Source: JAJXWB01 sp965246795
Lineage (GTDB): Bacteria; Pseudomonadota; Alphaproteobacteria; Rhizobiales; Beijerinckiaceae
Direction: 5' to 3'
Length of the DNA: 64,000 nucleotides
Assembly: GCA_965246795.1 (NCBI GenBank)
Contig: CBDFFN010000010.1
Coordinates: 310,001 to 374,000, forward strand
The translations under genes and the position numbers were made by a program. The notes beneath the pieces were generated by a model. The model was not told where the DNA came from. It saw nothing but the letters and a program-made list of their open reading frames with translations, and made no database searches. Below are positions 51,966 through 61,188 of this stretch, piece by piece (the first letter of the stretch is position 1; each line of letters starts with the position of its first letter).

Positions 51966-52151
51966 TCAGCTCCGCATATACAGTGCGGCCATGATGGCGA
52001 TGATAGCAACGAACTGTAGGCCGACGCGCCAGCGCATCAGCTTTTGCGACGTACTCGGGCTTCCGCCACGCATCATGTTGAACAAACCGAGCACCAGTAC
52101 GATGGCGACAGCGGCGATTACGCCGATGGACAGGAAATGGGCGGTGAGCAT
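51966..52151 (-). CDS. HIG1-domain twin-transmembrane protein
   Basis: 61 residues with two membrane segments (FLSIGVIAAVAIVLVLGLF and VGLQFVAIIAIMAALYM) and the HIG1 signature SQKLMRWRVGLQF between them. Bacterial homologues are small inner-membrane proteins; mitochondrial ones stabilise respiratory supercomplexes. A longer frame to 52515 is a GC artefact. Confidence 0.85.
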   Translation of the reverse strand: MLTAHFLSIGVIAAVAIVLVLGLFNMMRGGSPSTSQKLMRWRVGLQFVAIIAIMAALYMRS

Positions 52152-52348
52152 GCCCCGCAGCAGATAGGCCCTTCCGCGCGAACGGCAAATCCAATCCAGA
52201 TCGCCTCCTGTGACGCTCGCGTCGGAGGATCGCTTCTGGCGGTTTCGGACCCGTAAAGACTTCCTTATCGGCGTGGGTGTAGGAGGGACCGTCCGCAGGC
52301 AACTTTACGCCGCCTGCGTGAACTTGGCTGCGGCGGAGAACAACCCCA

Positions 52349-53815
52349 GTGCGAGTGCTCGTCGCCCTCCTCGCCAACGCGCTGTTCAACTTCCTCATCG
52401 GGCTCGCGGTCGCACGTTTCCTCGGGCCGGCGGAGTTCGGCCGCTTTGCGCTGGCCGTCGCCTTGGCGCTCGTTCTGCAGGTTGCGCTGTTCGACTGGAT
52501 ACGGCTCGCTGCCATCCGTTTTTATTCCGGCGATACGCGACACGCGGAACCGGAAGTCCGCGCCACGCTCGATATGGCCTATGTCGCCGTCGTCATCGTT
52601 CTGTTGGTCGGCGCCGGATTCGTTATCGCCTTCGGCCCGACTTTCGCGCTGACGCCGCTTCTCATCGGGCTCGCGCTCGTCGCAGCGCTCGTCAACGGTC
52701 TGTTCGATTATTCGACCGGCCTGCTGCGCGCGAGTTTTCAGGACCGGCTCTATGCGCGGCTCGTGATAACGAAGAACGCGCTCGCGCTTTGCCTCACCGT
52801 CGGCGGTGCGATGGTGATGCACTCCTCATCGTCCGCGCTCGCCGGAAGCGTGCTCAGCCTGGGCGGCGCGGTCATTCTCATCCGCTCGGCGCTCGCCGAC
52901 CCGGCGAGCACGGCGCGTCTCGCCTCATGGCCGCTGGCGAAGAAATATCTCGCCTATGCCGCACCGATCATCGTCGCGAACATGTTTTATCTCGTCGTGC
53001 CGCTCATCAACCGCGCGGTGGTGACAAAACTCTTCGGCTTCGCGGAAACCGGCCAGTTCTCGCTTGCCTGGGATTTTGGCTCGCGGTCGCTTCAGGCGAT
53101 CGGCTCGGCGCTCGATGTCGTGCTGTTCCAAATGGCGGTGGCTGCACACGCGAAAGAGGGTGTCGAACCGGCGCGCGCGCAGGTATCGAAAAACCTCGGA
53201 CTGATGATCGCGGTGCTGCTGCCGGCAACGCTTGGCATCTGGCTGGTGCTTCCGTCCATCGAGCGGCTGCTCGTCGCGGAAGCCTTTCGCGGGCCGTTCT
53301 CGGAATATGTGACGCTGCTGCTGCCGGGTCTCTTTGCGTTGTCGATGGCGTCCTACGGCGTCAATCCCGCATTCCAGATCGAGAAGCGGACCGCGCCGAT
53401 GATCTTTGCCGCCGCGATTGGTTGCGCAGGCACGCCCCTGTTCCTTCTGTTGCTGCCTGACGGTGCGGATGCCGGCACGCTCGCGATGGCGCAGAGCGGA
53501 GCATACATGTTTTCGCTCGTGGTGTTGATCGGTTTCGCCGTCGCGAAAGCGGGGCTGCGCTGGCCGCCAACGCGAGATCTTCTGATCGCCGCTGGCGGCT
53601 GCACACTTCTGGTGGCGACCGGCCTGCCGCTGCGTGCCCTTCCGCCCGGGGTCCTGACGCTGCTGCTGCAGGTGATGGTCGGCGCGCTGGTTTTCGGCGG
53701 CGTCGCCTTCGCGCTCGATCTCGGCGGCTATCGCGCCACCGTGCTCGACATCGCACGGCGGATGCTGCGGCGGTTTGTGCCAACGGCATCGTCGTTCATC
53801 GACCGTCAAGCATAG
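52349..53815 (+). CDS. polysaccharide flippase family protein
   Basis: 488 residues and about 12-14 membrane segments, of the oligosaccharide flippase (Wzx/MATE-like) class. N-terminal LLANALFNFLIGLAVARFLG with PAEFGRFALAVAL is typical. GTG 52349 is the best start, giving VRVLVALLANAL. It would flip a lipid-linked glycan across the inner membrane. No glycosyltransferases are adjacent in the window. Confidence 0.88.
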   Translation: MRVLVALLANALFNFLIGLAVARFLGPAEFGRFALAVALALVLQVALFDWIRLAAIRFYSGDTRHAEPEVRATLDMAYVAVVIVLLVGAGFVIAFGPTFALTPLLIGLALVAALVNGLFDYSTGLLRASFQDRLYARLVITKNALALCLTVGGAMVMHSSSSALAGSVLSLGGAVILIRSALADPASTARLASWPLAKKYLAYAAPIIVANMFYLVVPLINRAVVTKLFGFAETGQFSLAWDFGSRSLQAIGSALDVVLFQMAVAAHAKEGVEPARAQVSKNLGLMIAVLLPATLGIWLVLPSIERLLVAEAFRGPFSEYVTLLLPGLFALSMASYGVNPAFQIEKRTAPMIFAAAIGCAGTPLFLLLLPDGADAGTLAMAQSGAYMFSLVVLIGFAVAKAGLRWPPTRDLLIAAGGCTLLVATGLPLRALPPGVLTLLLQVMVGALVFGGVAFALDLGGYRATVLDIARRMLRRFVPTASSFIDRQA

Positions 53816-53953
53816 TTCTCGACGAAGTCTTCACCATGTGCCAGCCGCGTTATCTCCGCGATAACCTTGAGAGAACGCAACGAATTACTTGGCTAAAATA
53901 GATGGTAAATTAGCCCTCGTCGCCATCGGGCGAATGTTTACAGGGTGTTTGCC

Positions 53954-54835
53954 ATGCCGGGTGCGTTTCTTCCCGCTGTTCGCCGTCCGCTTTTGCTCAC
54001 TGCTTTCACGCTCGCGGCCGTGCCTGCCTTTGCGGCGGGCCAGCTCGTCGATGCGATGGTCGTTCCCGGCGTTCTGCCGGCCGAGGCTGCCGCCGCGACC
54101 TATCAGGCGTCGTCCTACGCGGCCGCTGTGCCGCAGCCTGCGCCTTACGCGGCCTCATCTTATGCCGTTGCAGCCGCACCGCCGTCCGCGCCTTATCCCG
54201 GCACGCAGCCCCGCAGCAATCTCGGCGGCGGCTTCATCGAAATGCTGGTGAGCGGTGGCGGCCCAGCCGCGATGCCGCCGGCCGTGCTCTACAACCAACC
54301 GCAAGCCGCCGCCCCCGCACCGCGGTCGAGCTACTACGCGTCCTATGCACCGGAGCCGCAGCAGCCGGCCTATGAGACGCGCCGCACCGTCGATCCGGCC
54401 TTCCTGCGTGCCGAGGTCGCCGATCCGACCGGCGAAGCGCCAGGCACGATCGTCGTCGATACGCCGTCGAAATATCTTTATCACGTGCAGGGCAACGGCC
54501 GCGCCGTCCGCTACGGCATCGGCGTCGGGCGTCCCGGCTTCACCTGGTCCGGCGTCAAGTCGGTGACCCGCAAAGCGGAATGGCCGGACTGGACGCCGCC
54601 GCCGGAAATGATCCGCCGCCGTCCGGATCTGCCGCGCCACATGGTTGGTGGTCCCGAAAATCCGCTGGGTGCGCGCGCGATGTATCTCGGTTCGTCGTTG
54701 TACCGTATCCACGGCACCAACGAACCCTACACGATCGGCCAGAATGTCTCGTCCGGCTGCATTCGCATGATGAACGAGGACGTCACCGATCTTTACGGCC
54801 GTGTGCAGGTCGGAACGCGCGTCGTCGTACGGTAA
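53954..54835 (+). CDS. L,D-transpeptidase (YkuD domain)
   Basis: 293 residues. Signal peptide LLLTAFTLAAVPAFA near the start, then a long A/P/Y-rich linker (residues about 40-150, for example AAVPQPAPYAASSYAVAAA), then the YkuD domain: GTIVVDTPSKYLYHVQGNGR, SVTRKAEWPDWTPPPEM, the histidine in LYRIHGTNEP and the nucleophile in SSGCIRMMNEDV. It cross-links peptidoglycan 3-3 or ties proteins to it. ATG 53954 is preferred to GTG 53945. Confidence 0.93.
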   Translation: MPGAFLPAVRRPLLLTAFTLAAVPAFAAGQLVDAMVVPGVLPAEAAAATYQASSYAAAVPQPAPYAASSYAVAAAPPSAPYPGTQPRSNLGGGFIEMLVSGGGPAAMPPAVLYNQPQAAAPAPRSSYYASYAPEPQQPAYETRRTVDPAFLRAEVADPTGEAPGTIVVDTPSKYLYHVQGNGRAVRYGIGVGRPGFTWSGVKSVTRKAEWPDWTPPPEMIRRRPDLPRHMVGGPENPLGARAMYLGSSLYRIHGTNEPYTIGQNVSSGCIRMMNEDVTDLYGRVQVGTRVVVR

Positions 54836-54845
54836 TCGCCACGTT

Positions 54846-55238
54846 TCAGCAGGTCCAAGCACCGGCGGGGCAGCGTCTCGCCGGCGCGTTCGGTAAACGA
54901 CGGGCGGTTAGGGCGCTATTGCCGTTTGCAGCGGCCTTTCCCGAAGCGACGATCGTCGTCGGCATGCCGTAAGGGTTGACCGGAGCCACGGCGCTGCCGC
55001 GTTGCCGGCTTGGCAACAGGCTGAGCGCCCTCATCCGCCGCGATTCCTGCGCGTTTCCGACGACCGACTTCGGCGTCATGAACGTCTGATTGTTCAACAC
55101 GGCCGTGTTGCTTGGGGATGCCGACGACGTCGGGCGCGGATCGCTGATCTTCAGGCCGGTCTTGATCTTCGGCATTTCCGCGCTGGCCGATAGAGTCATC
55201 GCGAGAAGCGTCGCAGCGCCGGCAACGAATGTTTTCAT
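54846..55238 (-). CDS. exported hypothetical protein
   Basis: 130 residues from ATG 55238: signal peptide KTFVAGAATLLAMTLSASA, then a polar, low-complexity mature part (MPKIKTGLKISDPRPTSSAS, FMTPKSVVGNAQESRRM, VAPVNPYGMPTTIVASGK). Convergent with the transpeptidase gene, 10 bases apart. Function unknown. Confidence 0.65.
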   Translation of the reverse strand: MKTFVAGAATLLAMTLSASAEMPKIKTGLKISDPRPTSSASPSNTAVLNNQTFMTPKSVVGNAQESRRMRALSLLPSRQRGSAVAPVNPYGMPTTIVASGKAAANGNSALTARRLPNAPARRCPAGAWTC

Positions 55239-55329
55239 GTGTCTTCGCGCAAGACGCGCGCCCCTTTCGACAGGGGCAAGTTGTACCCACACCGGCCGCG
55301 ACACAATCGCGGCCGGCGTCGATAATCAC

Positions 55330-56121
55330 TCAGGCGTTGTAGCCGCCGTCGTCGTCGCTACCGCCGCCGTCGGAATAATCGGCATCCGAGACGTAGCCGT
55401 CGTCTCGCCCGCTGTCGGACGCCGACGCGTACCCATAGCCGCCATTGTCGGAATCGCGTCTGCCGCCATCGGCCGACGCATAGCCATAGCCGCCATCGTC
55501 GGAATTACCGGACGTCGATGCGCCGCCGATGCCCGGCCCGAAACCAGAGCCGATGCCCATGGGGTTGTGGCCGCCGTTGAACAGGCCGCGGATCGAATCC
55601 GCGAGCAGCACGCCGCCGGCGACGCCGGCCGCCGCCCCGAGTGCGCCCTTAAGAAAGCCACCACCGCCACTGGGCGGCTGACCGACTTGTCCGGACGACT
55701 GTCCCCAGCCGCCCTGCTGTGGCGGTGGACCACCTTGCCAACCTTGTTGCGCACCACCGGGCGGCGGGCCACCCCAAGGACCGCCTTGCGCACCCTGCGG
55801 CGGGCCGCTCGGACGCGGCGGCGGAGCGGACTGGCCGCCACCGAAGAGACCGCCGAGGCCCCCGAGGAAGCCGCCACTGGCGCCCTTGCCCTGCGATTCG
55901 AGTTCCTGCACGCGCGCCTCGAGCTCACCAAGTCGGTCGTTGGCAGCGCGTAATGCCTGCTCCTGCACGATCACGGTCTGCGCGAGCAGATACGGCGCAT
56001 AGGGCTGCGCCCTGACCGCATCGGCGATAAAAGCTTCGGCCTCGCGGTCTCGCGTCTGGCCGGCGTTGTTGCGCACGCGATCAAACAGACCGGCAAGCAG
56101 CTGGTGTTCTTCTGGGGACAT
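55330..56121 (-). CDS. DUF2076 family protein
   Basis: 263 residues. The N-terminal conserved domain is MSPEEHQLLAGLFDRVRNNA, DREAEAFIADAVRAQPYAPY and LAQTVIVQEQALRAANDRLG with a short coiled coil (residues 1-80). A glycine/proline-rich linker, a hydrophobic glycine zipper-like stretch (KGALGAAAGVAGGVLLADSI) and a D/G/Y-rich repeated tail (DGGYGYASA, DNGGYGYASA) follow. Possibly periplasmic or envelope-associated. ATG 56121; longer upstream frames are not supported. Confidence 0.9.
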   Translation of the reverse strand: MSPEEHQLLAGLFDRVRNNAGQTRDREAEAFIADAVRAQPYAPYLLAQTVIVQEQALRAANDRLGELEARVQELESQGKGASGGFLGGLGGLFGGGQSAPPPRPSGPPQGAQGGPWGGPPPGGAQQGWQGGPPPQQGGWGQSSGQVGQPPSGGGGFLKGALGAAAGVAGGVLLADSIRGLFNGGHNPMGIGSGFGPGIGGASTSGNSDDGGYGYASADGGRRDSDNGGYGYASASDSGRDDGYVSDADYSDGGGSDDDGGYNA

Positions 56122-56407
56122 GATTCTCTCCCTCAAAGCCGCGATCCGGCGGCCGCACGAGATATGGAGAGGCGCGGGAGTGCCGCCAATGTCCCGCCAC
56201 GTGAATTCGGCGAAAGGTGTCGTTTGGCGCGGACGTTCCGTCGGAATTAAGGTGTCGTTAAGTAAGTTGTTGCTTCCGAGCAACGCTTGAGTCCAAAGGC
56301 GCAACATTGCTCAATGAATAGGCATAAGCACGCAGTTTGGAATTCCTAGGAATCGCCTTCACCTGCACCATGACGGCACACGAATTCGCGAGCTGGAGTC
56401 GCCGTCT

Positions 56408-57436
56408 ATGAAATATGTTGCTGCCGCCGCCGCGGCCCTGCTGATGAGCGGCTCGGCCTTTGCGGCCGATCTTGCCGGCAAGATGGCGCCGATGGCGCCG
56501 CCGCCGCCGGCGAAGCCCTGGATCGCGGCGCCGGAGTTCAACTTCGACATACTGAAGTCGGGCTTCGACTACGCCTTCGGCGCCAAAGCGATGTCCGATT
56601 ACATCAGCCGCGGCATCACGCAGTCGGCGCATCGTCCGGCCGGCACGGCTTACGGCGAACTGCGCTACGGCTGGTTCTACGGCGGCGTACAGGCCTGGTC
56701 CGTGCAGCTCCCGACCGATCCGATCGGCGAACTCGACGTCTACGGCGGCATCCGTCCCGTGTGGGGTCCGCTGACCGCCGACTTCGGCGTGATCGGCTAC
56801 CTCTATCCCGGTAACCGCACCCGGTACTTCCTCGCCGGTGCGCTGCCGGTCCTGCCGTTCTTTACCGTGCCGGGCATTCCGACCACGGCGACAGACCCGA
56901 GCTATGTAGAAATCTACGGCAAGCTGACCTATGCGCTGAACGATTACCTCTCGATCGGCACGGTCGTCGCCTACGATCCGAACTGGAATAACTACGGCGC
57001 TAAGGCCTATTACTACGAAGGCAACGCCAAGATCACAATTCCGGACACGGGCTTCTCGGTCTCGGGCGCTTTTGCGCGCTACCAGCTCGGCTACGCCCGC
57101 GGCACCCAATACGGCTTCAGCCTCATCGATCCGAAGCAGTCGCAGGCACCGTTCTTCGGCAAGGGCTTCAAGTTCGCGTCCTACTACACGTGGAACGTCG
57201 GTGCGTCCTACAACTACAAGGCCTTCACCTTCGACATCCGCTACAGCGGCACGAACCTCAGCCGCGTCGCTTGCGCCATCACGACCTCCGACCCCGCTGC
57301 CAACCTCGGCTTCGGTCTCGGTGGCGTCGGCCGCTCCGACTGGTGTTCGAGCCGCGTGATGGCGACCATGTCGGTCGACTTCACTTCCGAGACCTTCGCC
57401 ACACCGGCGGTCTCCCCGGTCGTCGCCAAATACTGA
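56408..57436 (+). CDS. outer-membrane porin-like protein, TorF/Gcw_chp family
   Basis: 342 residues. Signal peptide KYVAAAAAALLMSGSAFAA, then a short proline-rich segment (MAPMAPPPPAKPW) and a beta-barrel with alternating pattern. KAMSDYISRGITQSAHRPAG and IRPVWGPLTADFGVIGYLYP are the Gcw_chp signature regions. Two cysteines (VACAI, DWCSS) near the end may form a disulfide. Function as a porin is inferred. A strong terminator follows. Confidence 0.85.
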   Translation: MKYVAAAAAALLMSGSAFAADLAGKMAPMAPPPPAKPWIAAPEFNFDILKSGFDYAFGAKAMSDYISRGITQSAHRPAGTAYGELRYGWFYGGVQAWSVQLPTDPIGELDVYGGIRPVWGPLTADFGVIGYLYPGNRTRYFLAGALPVLPFFTVPGIPTTATDPSYVEIYGKLTYALNDYLSIGTVVAYDPNWNNYGAKAYYYEGNAKITIPDTGFSVSGAFARYQLGYARGTQYGFSLIDPKQSQAPFFGKGFKFASYYTWNVGASYNYKAFTFDIRYSGTNLSRVACAITTSDPAANLGFGLGGVGRSDWCSSRVMATMSVDFTSETFATPAVSPVVAKY

Positions 57437-57468
57437 TCCTGATCGCGCCACCCGGCGCGTCCGAACCG

Positions 57469-57502
57469 AAAGCCGCGGGCATGTCCCGCGGCTTTTTCGT
57501 TT
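57469..57502 (+). terminator. Rho-independent terminator after the porin gene
   Basis: AAGCCGCGGG (57470-57479) pairs perfectly with CCCGCGGCTT (57485-57494), loop of five bases, followed by TTTCGTTTT. A classic strong terminator 33 bases after the stop. Confidence 0.93.
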
Positions 57503-57597
57503 TGCGGCCCTGCATGGCTTGAACCGCGCGCGCATGCCCGCGAAACTGCCGGAAAGAAAGCGCTCCAAAAAGGCGCGCGCCATCCGGGAGAGATCGC

Positions 57598-58854
57598 ATG
57601 CGCTTCGGCGTCTTCTATGAATTGCAATTGCCGAAACCGTGGACGGTCGAGGACGAACATCGGCTGGTGCAGAACGCGCTTACACAGGTCGAACTCGCCG
57701 ACCGTCTCGGCATCGATTACGCTTGGGCGGTCGAGCACCATTTTCTCGACGAATATTCGCATTGCTCGGCGTCGGAAGTGTTCCTTGCGGCCTGCGCGGC
57801 GCGCACGAAAAACATTCGCATCGGCCACGGCGTGCGGCAGGTGATCGCCAATTACAACCATCCCGCACGCACTGCGGAGTCGGTCGCGATGCTCGATCTC
57901 GTATCGAACGGGCGCGCAGACTTCGGCATCGGCGAAGGTGCGACGCGGCTCGAACTCGGCGGCTTTCACATCCCGGCGCGCGAGAAACGCACGATGGCGC
58001 TCGAAGCCGCCGAGCAGATCGCCGACATGATGGTGATGTCGCCTTATCCCGGCTACGAAGGCAAAAGTTTCCGCATGCCCTGCCGCAACGTGCTGCCGAA
58101 GCCGTTGCAGAAGCCGCATCCGCCGATGTGGATGGCCTGCACCAATCGCGACACGATCCGCGTTGCCGCGAGCAAGGGGCTTGGCGCACTCGCCTTTTCC
58201 TTCGTCGATCCGGACGAAGCGCGCAGCTGGAGCAAAATCTATTACGACACGATCCGCAGCGAAGATTGCGTCCCGCTCGGCCATCGCGTCAACGCGAACA
58301 TTGCGATGGTTTCGGCCTTCTCGCTGCACGAGGATCGCGAAGAGGCGATCCGGCGCGGGCAGGAGAGTTTCGAGTTCTTCGTTTATGCGCTTGGCGCTCT
58401 GGTGACGCAGGATATCGTGCCGGGTCGCACCGACATTTTTGGCGATTTCCTGAAGAAACGTGAGGCGAGCGCGGAGGCGCAGGCGGTCGCCGATGCGAAC
58501 GGCGCGGACAGCGCGTTCCGGCGTGCGCCCGGCATCGGCACGCCCGACGATTTCCGCGCGCATATCCGCAATTTCGAGGAGGCCGGCGTCGACCAGATCA
58601 TTCTGCTGCAACAGGCCGGTCGAAATCCGCACGAACGCATTTGCGACTCGCTCGAACTCTTCGCGAAGACCGTCTTGCCGGAGTTCAAGGCAAACGCTGC
58701 GGCGCGTGAAGAAGCAAAGATGCGCGAACTGCACCCTTTCATCGACGCGGCACTGGCGCGAAAGCCACGACGCGAGGCTCTGACCGATGCGGACATTCCC
58801 GTCGTCCACGCATCGGTCGCCGCGCCGCAGGTGAACAAGGCCAACGCGGCTTGA
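57598..58854 (+). CDS. LLM-class flavin-dependent oxidoreductase
   Basis: 418 residues of the bacterial-luciferase-like fold: MRFGVFYELQLPKPWTVEDE, DYAWAVEHHFLDEYSHCSAS, IRIGHGVRQVIANYNHPART and SNGRADFGIGEGATRLELGG. Uses FMNH2, probably as a monooxygenase on an organic substrate. GGGAGAG lies six bases before ATG. Slightly longer than the family average because of a charged C-terminal extension (about 380-418). Confidence 0.9.
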   Translation: MRFGVFYELQLPKPWTVEDEHRLVQNALTQVELADRLGIDYAWAVEHHFLDEYSHCSASEVFLAACAARTKNIRIGHGVRQVIANYNHPARTAESVAMLDLVSNGRADFGIGEGATRLELGGFHIPAREKRTMALEAAEQIADMMVMSPYPGYEGKSFRMPCRNVLPKPLQKPHPPMWMACTNRDTIRVAASKGLGALAFSFVDPDEARSWSKIYYDTIRSEDCVPLGHRVNANIAMVSAFSLHEDREEAIRRGQESFEFFVYALGALVTQDIVPGRTDIFGDFLKKREASAEAQAVADANGADSAFRRAPGIGTPDDFRAHIRNFEEAGVDQIILLQQAGRNPHERICDSLELFAKTVLPEFKANAAAREEAKMRELHPFIDAALARKPRREALTDADIPVVHASVAAPQVNKANAA

Positions 58855-58866
58855 GTCTGGCCGCGC

Positions 58867-60171
58867 CTAAAGCCGGAAGCTCGCGTCGCTCAGGCTGACC
58901 ATGCCTTTCAACAGTATCTGGAAGTCGGCCTTGCCGTCGCCCGTCGTATCGCCTTCGACCAATGTGTTCGCGCCGAAGGCGACGGCATGCAACTCGCCGG
59001 CCTGTTTCGAGAATTTATCGCTGCCGATGAAGGTGAATTCCTGATCGGACGATGCGCCGTTCTTGGCTTGGATGGCGGAGAGATCGATGAAATCGCCCGC
59101 ACCAAAATCCGTGATGAAGTCGCGGGTCGCGCCTACCGCGCTCTCCGCCGTCGTGCGGTAGACGAACGTGTCGGCGCCGTCGCCGCCCGTCAGTTGGTCG
59201 CGGCCGAGACCGGCGGTGAGCACGTCGGCACCGCCCATTCCCTTGAGGATATTGTTCCCGTCATTGCCCATGATCGCGTTGTCGCCGGCATTGCCAGCGC
59301 CATTGATCGCGGCCCTTCCGGTCAGTTGCAGGGCCTCGACGTTGGCATGAAGCGTGTAGCCGATCGACGACTGCACCGTGTCGTAACCGGCATCTGCAAG
59401 TTCGGTGACACGATCGGCCGCGCTGTCGACGGCATAAGTGTCGTTGCCGCCGCCGCCACGAAGGATGTCGTCGCCGAGCCCACCATCGAGCGTATCATCG
59501 CCGTCACCACCGGTGAGCGAGTCGTTGCCGATGAAGCCGTGCAGGATGTCGCCGGCCTTGCCTGCGAAGATCATGTCGGCAGCACTCGAACCGGTGATCG
59601 TGACGGCCTGCGTCGTGCTGTAGGAGCGAACAAGCGTCGGCGCGGCCGAGCCGTTGCTGAAATTCAGGCCTGAGAGGTCGAGCTTGCCGCCGTTCAGGAC
59701 AATCGCGCGCTCGAACGATGATATCCCCAACGGGCCGAACGAAACATCGCCGCCGGCAGCGATCATGACGACATCCGTGCCCGTGTCGCCGACGACGCTC
59801 ATTGGGCTACGGCTGAGAAGAAAGCGGTCGTCGCCGGGGCCGCCGTTGAAGAACAGACCGGCCTTCGATCCAATCAGAACGTCGTTGTGTAGCGAGCCCA
59901 GGAGGACGTTGATGTTTGTATAGGTGTCCCCGGCCGCGCCGCCGGTATTCTTGCCGGAGTCGTCGAGATCGACGAGCACGCCACTCGACGCATAGATATA
60001 TGCGACCGCGTTGTTCGCTCCTGCGACGCCGACATAGCTTTGCGCGCCTGGCTCACCGGCTCCGAAAATATTCGAGAACGTGCCATTTGCGACAAGCGTG
60101 TCGAGACCGCCGCCACCGAGGAACGTGTTGCTCGACGTGCTGCCAATCAGCACATCGTGAAACGACGACAT
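58867..60171 (-). CDS. RTX-type calcium-binding protein
   Basis: 434 residues, exported type without an N-terminal signal, as usual for type I secretion. Nonapeptide glycine/aspartate repeats: FHDVLIGSTSSNTFLGGGG at the start and the cluster GNDSLTGGDGDDTLDGGLG, DDILRGGGGNDTY and GRDQLTGGDGADTF in the second half. The C-terminal ADFQILLKGMVSLSDASFRL ends in the hydrophobic pattern of a secretion signal. No hlyBD-like genes are in the window. It overlaps an upstream frame by 25 bases. Confidence 0.88.
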   Translation of the reverse strand: MSSFHDVLIGSTSSNTFLGGGGLDTLVANGTFSNIFGAGEPGAQSYVGVAGANNAVAYIYASSGVLVDLDDSGKNTGGAAGDTYTNINVLLGSLHNDVLIGSKAGLFFNGGPGDDRFLLSRSPMSVVGDTGTDVVMIAAGGDVSFGPLGISSFERAIVLNGGKLDLSGLNFSNGSAAPTLVRSYSTTQAVTITGSSAADMIFAGKAGDILHGFIGNDSLTGGDGDDTLDGGLGDDILRGGGGNDTYAVDSAADRVTELADAGYDTVQSSIGYTLHANVEALQLTGRAAINGAGNAGDNAIMGNDGNNILKGMGGADVLTAGLGRDQLTGGDGADTFVYRTTAESAVGATRDFITDFGAGDFIDLSAIQAKNGASSDQEFTFIGSDKFSKQAGELHAVAFGANTLVEGDTTGDGKADFQILLKGMVSLSDASFRL

Positions 60172-60470
60172 TTGGAAAGTGACCGGGACGTCAGACCCGA
60201 AAAATCGAGACGAAAGCCAGCTGACTTCACAAACTCGCCGTTTCCATCCTTGATGTACTCGCGATGTAGTTCAGCACCCGGCTGGCCCGAGGTCAGGGAC
60301 GGCCGCGTCTGCGCCACGAAGAAGCCCGTCGCATCGCGCGCGACAGCCACTGCATTCGCGGGGTCGATCGCCATCTGTAATTGGTACGACTGGGAATTAT
60401 TAGGATCGAAATCGGCGTTCAGCGTGAATTCGATCGACGGCACACCGCTCGAATTTAAAGCGTTCGGCAA
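60147..60470 (-). CDS. small protein upstream of and overlapping the RTX gene
   Basis: 107 residues from TTG 60470 with GAGGGG eight bases upstream. It reads like a real folded protein (PSIEFTLNADFDPNNSQSYQ, MAIDPANAVAVARDATGFFV, PGAELHREYIKDGNGEFVKS) up to about residue 90; the last 15 residues are basic and may be out of the original frame. It could be a short partner of the RTX protein, or the N-terminal part of a once longer RTX protein split by a frameshift. No family recognised. Confidence 0.5.
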   Translation of the reverse strand: MPNALNSSGVPSIEFTLNADFDPNNSQSYQLQMAIDPANAVAVARDATGFFVAQTRPSLTSGQPGAELHREYIKDGNGEFVKSAGFRLDFSGLTSRSLSKCRRFTMC

Positions 60471-60656
60471 GGCTTGTTCCCCTCAATCCTGCTGCCGCAC
60501 TCGAGGGGAATATCAAACTTTTACCGTTGGTTGAACACCTTAGTTATCGCAAGGCGTCACGTGTGTCGTCGGCGCATCATGCGCCGGCGATGGCGCGCGG
60601 CTGAATTTGCATGCGCTGGTACGGTGCCGTTTCGTGCCGCCCGACAGCATCAGCGA

Positions 60657-60866
60657 TCAGGGTGCGTAGAACGGCGCGATCGTCGGTGGCGGCGGCGTGT
60701 ACGAAAGGCCGCCGCGCTCGACCAGCGCGATGACGAGCACGGTGACAGCCACGAACACGAGCGCCAGTCCGAATTCACCGAATGTCGCAAGCAGGTTTTG
60801 CTGCGTCTCTGCATCGGGCGTGTGACGGCGTAGAAAATTCCTGCGCCGGGGAATACGTGTCGGCAT
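60657..60866 (-). CDS. small single-pass membrane protein
   Basis: 69 residues from ATG 60866, with GGAGG eight bases upstream. A basic N-terminus (PTRIPRRRNFLRRHTPDAE), one membrane segment (LALVFVAVTVLVIALV, about 35-50) and a proline-rich tail (LSYTPPPPTIAPFYAP). Function unknown. Confidence 0.6.
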   Translation of the reverse strand: MPTRIPRRRNFLRRHTPDAETQQNLLATFGEFGLALVFVAVTVLVIALVERGGLSYTPPPPTIAPFYAP

Positions 60867-60990
60867 GCGAGGGGCCTCCGTTTTCGGCCCTAATCCAAGC
60901 GTTTCCGACTTTAGTCTAGCGATTGTCGTGCCAGTTTTGTGACAGCATTGCTGGCCGCCGCCTCCAAAACATCGTGTTAGAGCCTCGGGC

Positions 60991-61179
60991 ATGGATGCTT
61001 TCGCCGATCCGCAAGCCGTTGCGCGTTATGCGGAGAACCCGCCGCGCCTCGTGCCCGGCTATTTCGACATGCAGCGCATGGCCGCCGAGGACGAAGCGTT
61101 ATTCTGCGAGGCAGGGTTTCGCGATGTCCGCCTGTTCTACATGGGCTTCGCCTTTCGCGGCTGGGTCGCCCACGCCTGA
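60991..61179 (+). pseudogene. internally deleted SAM-dependent methyltransferase
   Basis: The 62-codon frame joins the N-terminus of a class I methyltransferase (DAFADPQAVARYAENPPRLV plus PGYFDMQRM) directly to its C-terminus (LFCEAGFRDVRLFYMGFAFR plus GWVAHA). The whole AdoMet-binding middle, roughly 150 residues, is missing, yet the frame is kept. It cannot be an active methyltransferase. The deletion is inferred from family architecture. Confidence 0.75.
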
Positions 61180-61188
61180 TGTGAGCAG

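Noticed and set aside
57241..58809. 522-codon minus-strand open frame opposite the porin end and luciferase-like gene
   Set aside because: Antisense shadow; it spans a strong terminator and two solid genes on the other strand.
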